From a virus, in the IMG/VR virus record IMGVR_UViG_3300031839_000541, positions 1-24,959 of that record: a DNA stretch of 24,959 bases; one strand, 5' to 3'. Made by a program: the position numbers and the translations under genes. Of the stretch, positions 7,004 through 15,181 are shown one piece after another. The notes under the pieces were generated by a model, which saw only the letters and a program-made list of their open reading frames with translations, searched no databases and was not told where the DNA came from. How positions within the stretch are numbered: the stretch's first letter is position 1; each line of letters starts with the position of its first letter.

Positions 7004-8313
7004 TATTGCTCAATCAATCCTGTTACACCTGCTTGTGTAGTAGCTGCCCCTTCAGCTCTTGTAAAGATTGACGCTTGTTCTGCTTCCAATCTCTCTTCAA
7101 GTTGTGCAGCTGTACCTTCACCGAAAACTTCTGATTCAATAAATTCTGATAAACCAAAGATGTCTTCTCTACCTGTAAATCTTTTAGCAAGTCTTTGTAA
7201 TCTAGGTAACCTAGCTTCTGCTCTTTGTGCTATCTGTTGCGCACCTGTGCCGCTAAGTCCTGCACTAACTAAACGTTGTGCTTGATCTGCGGATATAGTT
7301 AAGTCTTCTTCTTTAAATGCACCACCTATTTGTGATACTTTAACTCTTTGTTCTATTATGTCAGAAGATATATCTTCACTAATGAAAGAAGCAAATATAG
7401 CTTCATCAGTTAGATCATCTGTTGTAGGAAATACACCAGGATAGTTTTCAACATAATATTGTTTTACAGCGTCAAACTGTGTAAACAAAGATGTATATGC
7501 AGTATCTAGTCTATTAGCAAATGTAGTAGGTGCTACGTCATTTTCAAACAATGCTGTCATCTGATCTTCAAAGTAATCAGGATTTAAATTGTAATCTGCT
7601 AAATATGTTTTGTAATCTTCTTTAATCTTTATGTAATCTAATTCAGGTGTATCACTTTCTATTCTAAGTGTTGTACCATCATCTCTAAAGATTCCAGGAA
7701 ACTTATCTTTGTATGCTTGTGTAGTACGCATACCTCTTAACGCTTCGTCTGCGTCACCGCCGTTAACATTGTATTCATCTATAAAAAAGTCTAATAGTTC
7801 TTGTCCTAAGAATCCATAGTTAGCTTGTGCAAATTCTTTAACATTAAATTTTTCTACAGGATCTCCTGGTACTGGTGCTACTTCTCCACCGCCACCGCCA
7901 CCGCCACCGCTGCCACTGCCGCCTGATGGTCCAAGATCTCTTAGAAATGTTCTGCTAACTACATTACCATTAGGATCTCTAGTAATAGAGTAAACAAGTA
8001 ACCTTCCATTTTCTATAACAGTTTCATCACTTGTAACATTATTACCTGTAGATCCACCACCTGTATCTATTACAACTGAAGGTGGTTCTTCTACTGGTGG
8101 TTCTTCTACTACAGGTTGTACTACTTCTGAAGCTGCTGCTTGTTCAGCTACGTATCGATCTGCAATAGCTTCTACTTCTACTTCTGATGGTCTATCATTA
8201 GCCATTGTTGCAGGTCCTGCTGCAACAGCTGATGGACCAGTACGTCTTGCAGCTGCTATTGCTTCTCTATCTTCTTCAGGTAAAAAATCTACTAACCTAG
8301 AAAGTATACTCAT
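7003..8313 (-). CDS. Structural-type protein with disordered N-terminus and helical C-terminus, 436 aa
   Basis: 436 residues. The ATG overlaps the stop of the upstream gene (ATGA). Residues 1-~110 are rich in Ala, Glu, Pro and Val (AEQAAASEVVQPVVEEPPVE) and look disordered. A short beta segment (RLLVYSITRDPNGNVVSRTF) precedes a flexible Gly/Ser linker with eight consecutive glycines. The C-terminal ~280 residues are helical, with LADYNLNPDYFEDQMTALFE as a recognisable segment and an Ala/Glu-rich tail. No catalytic motif is seen. Its position in the coupled block between portal and capsid genes suggests a minor virion or ejected internal protein. The family is not recognised. Confidence 0.6.
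   Translation of the reverse strand: MSILSRLVDFLPEEDREAIAAARRTGPSAVAAGPATMANDRPSEVEVEAIADRYVAEQAAASEVVQPVVEEPPVEEPPSVVIDTGGGSTGNNVTSDETVIENGRLLVYSITRDPNGNVVSRTFLRDLGPSGGSGSGGGGGGGGEVAPVPGDPVEKFNVKEFAQANYGFLGQELLDFFIDEYNVNGGDADEALRGMRTTQAYKDKFPGIFRDDGTTLRIESDTPELDYIKIKEDYKTYLADYNLNPDYFEDQMTALFENDVAPTTFANRLDTAYTSLFTQFDAVKQYYVENYPGVFPTTDDLTDEAIFASFISEDISSDIIEQRVKVSQIGGAFKEEDLTISADQAQRLVSAGLSGTGAQQIAQRAEARLPRLQRLAKRFTGREDIFGLSEFIESEVFGEGTAAQLEERLEAEQASIFTRAEGAATTQAGVTGLIEQ
7886..7923 (-). repeat. Short GC-rich trinucleotide tract encoding a Gly/Ser linker
   Basis: An interrupted run of GGC/GGT/AGT codons (plus-strand unit CCACCG) encodes the glycine-rich linker of the 436-aa protein. It is much more GC-rich than its surroundings. 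Slippage here would change linker length in frame. Confidence 0.7.
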
Positions 8314-9551
8314 CTAAAAGATCCTCCACCTGTAGCTCTCGCACCTGCTTTACCAAAGTTGTTTTCTAAATCAGATATTACTTTATCTCTATATGCTTGT
8401 GTGCCTAACTCTGCTGCTGCTGCGAATGCTATATCTTTACGTTCTGCTATATCATTGGTAGCAGCAAACTGTTTCCATTGTGCAGTGGTTTCGTCTGCCT
8501 TTTGTCCTGTTATACTTACCCATTCACTTCTTAAACTCGGTGCAATATCTTCGTATGCTTTAACGTTAGTTCCCTTATATTGAGAATATGTTGCTTGAAA
8601 TTGATCTTGTAACTTTGGTAAAAAATCCTGTGTAAACGCTGTAGGATTGTCTGTGTAATCTGCAGCAAGTTGTTCTAAATTAAAGTTCTCTGCTGTACCA
8701 GGACCAAGTATTGCGTTAATAGTATTTTCCATTTGTCTTGTAAATTCTATAGTCTCTAATGTCTTACCTTCTAATGCAGCTTTAACTTCAGGATCTAATG
8801 TAAATCTAATTAAAGGATTAGCTAACTTGTTAATTGTGTTGTTTATATCTGTGTCATCAAAAATACCATACTGTTTTTTCTGTGTGATAGCGTCAATAAC
8901 TGCAGGATCTAATTCTGTTATACCTGCTGATAGCATTTTACCTATGATCTCTTCTCTAGTTTTAATACCTCGTTGACTAAATGAAGCAGGATCTTTATGT
9001 GCAAAACTCATTTCTTGTCTCTCGGTAGCAGTATGTTTCTTCCACCAAGTTGTTTGTGCAAGTTCCGACTCTCTAGCTGTCCTACCTTCTTTAGCTGCTT
9101 CTAATGCAACGGCAAGATAATCATATTGACCTGCTGCATTCTTACTAAATATGTATGGTTTGTATTTAGATTCTTGTTCTAATGCTTCTATAAAGTATTC
9201 ATAACCAACTGCACCTGCTTCCATACCACCATGTATAGTTGCTAGTTGAGTATGATCACCAAAGTAAAAACTATTTGTATAGTCGTCAACTGTAATGTTT
9301 GATCTTCCCTCTGTAGAATAGACTTCACCGTTCTTTGTTACAACAACATCAGGTGTGACAGTTCCTGTAGCTGCGATTGATTTTAAATCTTTAACCTTAT
9401 ATCTAAATGTAAAGTTTTCTAAACCTGGTGATAGATCTGCTGCTTCTTGTGGTAATTTGTAAACTAAATAATATATAGACTGACCTGACTCATTAATCTC
9501 TTGCCATACTTGTGTATCGCTTGGTAACTGTGGTATTAAATTAGCTGCCAT
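8310..9551 (-). CDS. Structural-type protein of unknown function, 413 aa
   Basis: 413 residues from the ATG at 9549-9551 (MAANLIPQLPSDTQVWQEIN). An in-frame TTG lies four codons upstream, but AGGG sits just before the ATG and the 11-base overlap with the preceding lysozyme-like gene fits this start. The N-terminal ~80 residues look beta-rich (IYYLVYKLP, FRYKVKDL); the rest is mostly helical and charged with a Gly-rich C-terminus. No signal peptide, membrane segment or catalytic motif is apparent. Sitting between the transglycosylase and the 436-aa protein in the coupled block, it is probably another internal or ejected virion protein. This is inferred from context only. Confidence 0.6.
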   Translation of the reverse strand: MAANLIPQLPSDTQVWQEINESGQSIYYLVYKLPQEAADLSPGLENFTFRYKVKDLKSIAATGTVTPDVVVTKNGEVYSTEGRSNITVDDYTNSFYFGDHTQLATIHGGMEAGAVGYEYFIEALEQESKYKPYIFSKNAAGQYDYLAVALEAAKEGRTARESELAQTTWWKKHTATERQEMSFAHKDPASFSQRGIKTREEIIGKMLSAGITELDPAVIDAITQKKQYGIFDDTDINNTINKLANPLIRFTLDPEVKAALEGKTLETIEFTRQMENTINAILGPGTAENFNLEQLAADYTDNPTAFTQDFLPKLQDQFQATYSQYKGTNVKAYEDIAPSLRSEWVSITGQKADETTAQWKQFAATNDIAERKDIAFAAAAELGTQAYRDKVISDLENNFGKAGARATGGGSFR

Positions 9552-10419
9552 ATATCCCTGCAAATGGTTTTAGTTTTTCTATTTTACTATCAGCAAAATC
9601 AGTCATATCTGCATTATCTCTTTTTAAAGTAGTATATGCGTCTATTAAAGTTTTTGCTCTATCTTCTATATTAACAGGCATTTTCCCTCTCATTTCCAAT
9701 ATACGTAACATGTCTGCGGTGTTCTTACGGTTCTCACGCATAAGATCTTGATCCCATGTGCTATATACACGTTGTTCATTAGCTCGTTGCACTGTCTCAT
9801 ATAAATCTTTAAAGCCCTGATCATTGCCGTTCTTGTAATTAGTGTACGCTTTCCATCCATCCATACCATTGTCATTAAATATAGTTCCTGCAATAATCAT
9901 GTGTTTATCTATATTGTTAATATCTTTTAGGAAACCTATGGCTTCATCTCTATTCTCTTCAAATAGTCTTGCACCTATTTCATTACGTTCAGTAACTGTA
10001 GTAGCTTTATCTATTTCCTCTGCATACTTTTTATCCATTGCCATCATTACATAAGTTTTATTATCACCACTTACGTCTATCTGCATTATGCCGTAACTCT
10101 CACCACTACCTGGTACGTTATATTCAGCATGTGCATTGTATGGTACGTTTCCAATATTTAAAATCTCACCATCTTTAGTGCGGTTACTTGCACTCTCAAC
10201 GCCAAATACTGTTAATAATTCGTCTGCCATGTCTTTGCCGTTTTCATACCATGCTACTTTTTTACGTTTGTTTAAATCTCTAGCATTAGATTTTCTGTAA
10301 TTAATCATAGCTTCATATACTCTGTTAGGATCTACTACCCCTATACCATCTTCCCTGTATTTTATAGACGGATATGTACCACCACCTTCTATAACTGGAA
10401 AACTTCTTGCGTCAAACAT
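9541..10419 (-). CDS. Virion lytic transglycosylase (SLT / lysozyme-like fold)
   Basis: 292 residues from the ATG at 10417-10419, preceded by AGGAGATAAT and one base after the upstream stop; a longer frame upstream (starting MLLTVLIFL) lacks this support. Soluble lytic transglycosylase hallmarks are visible: the catalytic-type Glu in VFGVES (E75), then SYGIMQI (residues 108-114, the G-[LI]-M-Q-[IL] motif), then a conserved-looking GWKAYTNYKNG (residues ~188-198). Such enzymes cleave the glycan strands of peptidoglycan. With no signal peptide and a place among ejection-type genes, it probably acts from the virion to let DNA cross the cell wall, like the transglycosylase domain of T7 gp16. A lysis role at the end of infection is less likely. 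Confidence 0.8.
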   Translation of the reverse strand: MFDARSFPVIEGGGTYPSIKYREDGIGVVDPNRVYEAMINYRKSNARDLNKRKKVAWYENGKDMADELLTVFGVESASNRTKDGEILNIGNVPYNAHAEYNVPGSGESYGIMQIDVSGDNKTYVMMAMDKKYAEEIDKATTVTERNEIGARLFEENRDEAIGFLKDINNIDKHMIIAGTIFNDNGMDGWKAYTNYKNGNDQGFKDLYETVQRANEQRVYSTWDQDLMRENRKNTADMLRILEMRGKMPVNIEDRAKTLIDAYTTLKRDNADMTDFADSKIEKLKPFAGIYGS

Positions 10420-10420
10420 A

Positions 10421-13400
10421 TTATCTCCTACCTGGATTGTACTTAGGAAAATTAGAACTGTCAGCAACATCTAACGGTCTCCCGTATTTGTCTTCAAGTT
10501 GCGGCATACCTGCTTTATATTCTGATTCAATTTGTGAAACAAGTCCTGGTGGTATAGGTCTATTATTACTATATCCTTTTTCTTTTAGTTTAGTAGATAC
10601 ATACATATCCCGCTTTACATTATATATCCAATCATTCATACCGAATCCATCTTTGATAGTATCTAGTGCTGATATAGCGCCCTCTTTAATGCTATCAAAC
10701 ATCATTCCTATTAACATATTGTTCTTTGCTTCTTCGACTAATGGATTGACATAAGTATCTCCAATAATACCTATAGTGTCACTTGTTGCACCTGCTAAGG
10801 TTCCTGGATCTTCAGGTGAACCATATACGTTTTCAAACACGGTATCTTTTTTTGTAGGATCATATATGTCTTGTGCAACATCTGCTACTGCACCACCTAT
10901 TGTTTCAGTGGCTTTACCTACGCCTGAAGTTTTTGATATAAACATATCTATCATAACTGGTGCTAATACTGCAGCGTCAAACAAATCTAAACCATTACCT
11001 AATGTTTGTATTAAACCAGTCCTTGCTGCTGTGGTTGCTATCTTCTCTTCAGGTACTTGTGCAAACAATTGTTCCATAACTTTTGTTGCTTGGTTTTGTG
11101 CAGCTAACTTATCAACATCTCCGAATATAGATTGCTGTGCAATAAGTTCTCTTAGCTCATCAAAGTTTTGTAAATAAGCACCATCAATTGCTGTAGGATT
11201 TATTTCATTTAAACTATAAAACCTATCATCATTAATGTTTAGATCACTATACAATTCTAAATACTGTTGTTTCTTTATATCTGTAAGTTCTTCATTTTGC
11301 ATAATTGTTTCAATAGGTACAAATTTAGAAATTTCTTTTATACTTTTATCATCAAGATCATTAAAACTGGTTACACCCATATTTATATCGTCAAGTAAAA
11401 GTAAAGTATCTTCGTCTAATTCAGTTGCTTTAATATCGTAAGTTGTTTTTCTTGGTACTCCTGTTCCAAATTTATCTCCTGGATCTACTATTCCAAACAC
11501 ATCATGGAAATTATTTCTTCTACGACCACCGCCTGTACCTGCAACTATCTCTATACCGCTTTCTGATAAAGATTTAAGTAATGCAATGTCAGCGTATTTT
11601 ACAGGATCGCCTCCTGGTATTGGAGTGCTTGTTGTTAATCCGTTAACTTCATTTAAATAATTAATTAAATCTTTATCTCCATCTTTAAAATTAAGTGATT
11701 CAAAAACTATGTCTTGTGTCTTTTTCTTTGGATCGTTTGCATTAGGATCAAAATTATTAAAGTCACCCTTGCCTTTAGCAACGTATCTTTGATTGTGTTT
11801 TTGTCTAACTATATCACCGTAAATATACATGTCTTGTAATATGTCATCAGCTGTAGCAATACCTCTATCTCCCCTTTGTATATAGTTGTATCCACTTTCC
11901 ATTTGGTAATCTCTAAAAAATTGTTCTGCTAGTTCAGGTTTGTCAGATAAATATTCATTTAAACTTTGAACAAACAATAATTCTCCTACTGCCTGAAATG
12001 ATCCAAGTGTTGCAGGATCTACTGTGTTAGCAAACTCAAACATTTGTTTAAAAGTTATTCTGTCTTGTACAAAAGAATCATTTGCATATTTAGTAAACAA
12101 TACATGTCCTGGTGTAGTACGGTGCTTATGATACCATTCAGGTGTTACCATTTTAGTTTCAGAATTAGCTATATTTATATCTGTTGTTGTTACATATTCA
12201 TTAGCTGTATTTAAAAGATCTGGTGCAATTGCTAAGTTTGGTCTTATAGTGCCTGCCATAAGATCTAGCATGTTACTAAAGTTATATGTTTTTTCGCCTT
12301 TACCTTGTACTATGTCTTTTATAATCTCTGACATTCTTGTGTCACTACTCATAAGGTTCGCATAATATTTTCTTATAGTTTCACGTTCAGGTCCATCCTT
12401 AAAAGCATTTTTTAATTTTTCAGTAACGTTTGTATCAGCAGTTGCTGATTTAATAAACATTGAATCTCTTGTACTTTGTTTGTATATTTCGTTTATTAGA
12501 ACATCTAATGATTCTCCTGTAAGTATATTTTCAGGTTTAGCATTTTTAATAATGTTTTGTAATAAAGTAGGTACGTTAGGATTATTTAACTGTCTTATAA
12601 TTGGCATGTCTGTATGCAATATTGAATTAGGTTCTGCATTAAATTTTATTTGCATGATACCTGGATCAACTAACAATGTATTTTCATTAGTTACACTTTT
12701 TAAATAATTTCCATCTGTAGGATTTATTACTACTTCTAAACCAATTTCACGTAAATCACGATTCATCATATCTATTAAATCTGTATCATCTACATCTAAA
12801 ATATCTTTGTGATTTATTATCTGATATATTGCGTCATATACTTCTCTATTTTTAGCACTAATTGCACCTGGATCACTACCGCCTGTTGCATAGGAAGCTG
12901 CAAGAAATGGATTAGATGTTGTATACATATAATTAAGACGCAACATAGGTTGTCTATATTTTCTAGGATCTAACCAATCAATATTATTTTCGTAGGTAAT
13001 ACGGTTTAAAAATTCTTGCATAGTATTTTCAAATTCCATCATAGGTGCAGTTGTTCCAAAACTTGTAGCAGGTAAATATGTTTGTAGTATGTCTAAAACT
13101 TTTCTACCTTTAACATTTAGACCATTAGCACCGTGATAAACCATCCCACTTAAATTACCGTCAGCAGTTTTAACTAACTTTTGTGTATCTAACATAGCTT
13201 CAGGCATAGCAGGTGAATTGTTTTTATAGTAATCCCATGCAGGTGTATATATCTCTTCAGGAAATGTTTTTTTATAAAACTTGTTATTTTTATTTCTAAT
13301 AGATTCCATTGCATTTCCTACTGCAGGATTTCCACCTTTTTGATAATTAATCAGATCATCAACTGCCCTCTCTATACCTTCAGTATTAATAAGTCTATTT

Positions 13401-15181
13401 TGGGGATCTAAGTAAGAATAAAGTGCAGCGTCAGTATCAGGTCCTTTTAAATAATACAAATTGTCATCTGCCTCTTCCACCATTACTTGTGCAAATGATT
13501 CTGAAATTATTGTTTTAAATTCTTGACTATTAATAATTTTATCTGCATTTTGTTGCATAGCAACAATAACTGGTGTTATTTGCATGCCTTCGTTTAATTT
13601 TCTTTTTAATAAAGATCTGTAATATCTTTTAGTATGTTCTGCAATTAATTTTGTAACGCGCTTTTTACCTTTATCAGTTAGTTCTGCGTCAAAAATAAAC
13701 TCGTTGCCTCCAAATGATCTTGTAGGAGATACATTGCCTTCAATATCTGCAGAACTTAATGTAACTACTGGTGGATTTTTTATTGCAGAGTGCATAATAT
13801 CTATAAATATAAAGTCAGATCTCATTTGATCCATAGCATTGAATTTTATATTATTGCCATAATCCATTTTACCCATTTGTCTAATGCTATCAATCATTGC
13901 TTTGTTTTGACGATCAATAACATTGTTACCTTCTATAGGTATTATTGGTTGACCAACTTGTTCACGTACTACATTACTACCGTTTATAATATCAATGTTT
14001 CGTTTTGCAGCAGCTTGTGTTTGTATTTTAAGATTTTCAACATCTTCAAAATCATATACAGCTGTGCCTTTAATTATTGTAGCCATATTAGATTTATTAA
14101 AATATTGGTTCTTTAAAGAAATTGTTAATGCGTCTTCTACAAACTCTGTGTGTCCGAATGCAAGTTCTGCTGATCCGTCAATAACATCTTCAAGTTTTAT
14201 CCATTGGTAGGACAACGCGTCATCTGCTGCTTTTGGTTTCCATTCTGTAAATGTAGATACTTTTTGTCCATCGACTATATCTATGTTTTCTAAATCTTTA
14301 ACAACTATAAACGCACCACCAACGTTTACACCATTAGCTGCTCTTGCGTCCCAATCATATCTATTGTATTTAATAGGTAACGGTTGTGAAGCACTAATAA
14401 ATTTACTTTCTAAACCAACTTCTTCAACTGCTTCACGCAATGCTTCTTGTGCAAAAATTCTAGAAGCACTCCCTTTTTCGTCAGGTAAAAATTCACCCTC
14501 AATATTAAAATAAAAGTCCTGCAAACGACCTACTTCATTAGGATCAACAACACTTTTAATTATTTTTTCATCAGACATTTCTGCTTCAACTATGCCACCA
14601 GGTAAAGCAAACAAGTCTCTATGTGGACCACGCTTGCGTTTAATAACAAGTAGTTCTACAGTCCCATCTTTTGCTTCTTTAAAAATTACATTGTCTGCTG
14701 TGTTCTGACGATCTTTAAACTTCTCATATACAAAATCATTGTTTACTTCTGCTATGTCATCAGATAATCCTTCGTCTAGTTGTAAACTTTCTTTTGCAAA
14801 TCTTGAACTTTGTGGATCCCCTTCGTAATTATAAAATGCTGAAGCTGTATCATCATCAAGATCGAATCCCATACTTCTCCAAAAACTACTACTGTATGCT
14901 GATTCTAAAGTTTTATCTAATAAAGTAATAGGTACATTTATTTCGTTTGATAATTTTTTTAAAGCGTCAACCATTTTTCTACCAATGCCTTGACCTTGTG
15001 CTTCAGGTTTTAAATAAAATGATTCGATATATATTTCATTACCGTTAATTATATTTCCACTTGTTAAATCAAAATGTAAACCGCTGCCATCTCCTGCTTC
15101 ACTAGCAGTACTGTCTAAGAACTCTCCATATTTTTCTTTGAGATCATCAAGAAGTTGCATAACTTTATCTTCGTTATCCAT
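10421..15181 (-). CDS. Giant multidomain protein: GNAT acetyltransferase, Nudix hydrolase and ADP-ribosyltransferase-like domains
   Basis: 1586 residues; start and stop are tightly packed with neighbours (TAATG upstream). Residues ~40-115 form a GNAT acetyltransferase, with the acetyl-CoA loop Q62-x-x-G-x-G (AQGQGIGRKM) and a typical SSSFWRSMGF segment. Residues ~160-360 form a Nudix hydrolase: LPGGIVEA at 193-200 and REAVEEVGL at 249-257, the two parts of the Nudix box split by ~45 extra residues, then YQWIKLEDV near 325. Residues ~670-850 resemble the ADP-ribosyltransferase-like domain of polyvalent phage proteins: VYHGAN (H683), YMYTTSNPFLAASYA (near 751-765) and ENTLLVDPGIMQIK (E833), an H-Y-E arrangement. 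The C-terminal ~700 residues are helical with a hydrophobic patch near 1395-1415. Its location suggests a virion protein ejected with the DNA to modify host targets. Catalytic activity is unproven, and the ART assignment is the least certain. Confidence 0.72.
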   Translation of the reverse strand: MDNEDKVMQLLDDLKEKYGEFLDSTASEAGDGSGLHFDLTSGNIINGNEIYIESFYLKPEAQGQGIGRKMVDALKKLSNEINVPITLLDKTLESAYSSSFWRSMGFDLDDDTASAFYNYEGDPQSSRFAKESLQLDEGLSDDIAEVNNDFVYEKFKDRQNTADNVIFKEAKDGTVELLVIKRKRGPHRDLFALPGGIVEAEMSDEKIIKSVVDPNEVGRLQDFYFNIEGEFLPDEKGSASRIFAQEALREAVEEVGLESKFISASQPLPIKYNRYDWDARAANGVNVGGAFIVVKDLENIDIVDGQKVSTFTEWKPKAADDALSYQWIKLEDVIDGSAELAFGHTEFVEDALTISLKNQYFNKSNMATIIKGTAVYDFEDVENLKIQTQAAAKRNIDIINGSNVVREQVGQPIIPIEGNNVIDRQNKAMIDSIRQMGKMDYGNNIKFNAMDQMRSDFIFIDIMHSAIKNPPVVTLSSADIEGNVSPTRSFGGNEFIFDAELTDKGKKRVTKLIAEHTKRYYRSLLKRKLNEGMQITPVIVAMQQNADKIINSQEFKTIISESFAQVMVEEADDNLYYLKGPDTDAALYSYLDPQNRLINTEGIERAVDDLINYQKGGNPAVGNAMESIRNKNNKFYKKTFPEEIYTPAWDYYKNNSPAMPEAMLDTQKLVKTADGNLSGMVYHGANGLNVKGRKVLDILQTYLPATSFGTTAPMMEFENTMQEFLNRITYENNIDWLDPRKYRQPMLRLNYMYTTSNPFLAASYATGGSDPGAISAKNREVYDAIYQIINHKDILDVDDTDLIDMMNRDLREIGLEVVINPTDGNYLKSVTNENTLLVDPGIMQIKFNAEPNSILHTDMPIIRQLNNPNVPTLLQNIIKNAKPENILTGESLDVLINEIYKQSTRDSMFIKSATADTNVTEKLKNAFKDGPERETIRKYYANLMSSDTRMSEIIKDIVQGKGEKTYNFSNMLDLMAGTIRPNLAIAPDLLNTANEYVTTTDINIANSETKMVTPEWYHKHRTTPGHVLFTKYANDSFVQDRITFKQMFEFANTVDPATLGSFQAVGELLFVQSLNEYLSDKPELAEQFFRDYQMESGYNYIQRGDRGIATADDILQDMYIYGDIVRQKHNQRYVAKGKGDFNNFDPNANDPKKKTQDIVFESLNFKDGDKDLINYLNEVNGLTTSTPIPGGDPVKYADIALLKSLSESGIEIVAGTGGGRRRNNFHDVFGIVDPGDKFGTGVPRKTTYDIKATELDEDTLLLLDDINMGVTSFNDLDDKSIKEISKFVPIETIMQNEELTDIKKQQYLELYSDLNINDDRFYSLNEINPTAIDGAYLQNFDELRELIAQQSIFGDVDKLAAQNQATKVMEQLFAQVPEEKIATTAARTGLIQTLGNGLDLFDAAVLAPVMIDMFISKTSGVGKATETIGGAVADVAQDIYDPTKKDTVFENVYGSPEDPGTLAGATSDTIGIIGDTYVNPLVEEAKNNMLIGMMFDSIKEGAISALDTIKDGFGMNDWIYNVKRDMYVSTKLKEKGYSNNRPIPPGLVSQIESEYKAGMPQLEDKYGRPLDVADSSNFPKYNPGRR

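Noticed and set aside
9541-10470. Signal peptide on the longer form of the transglycosylase (start MLLTVLIFLSTIQVG)
   Set aside because: The hydrophobic stretch lies upstream of the well-placed ribosome-binding site and overlaps the end of the upstream gene; the ATG at 10417-10419 is the better start, leaving no signal peptide.
10407-10754. Open frame on the plus strand (115 codons), with others at 11177, 12480, 13790, 21901 and elsewhere
   Set aside because: These lie opposite long minus-strand genes, have no good ribosome-binding sites and show biased low-complexity composition; they are shadows of the real genes.
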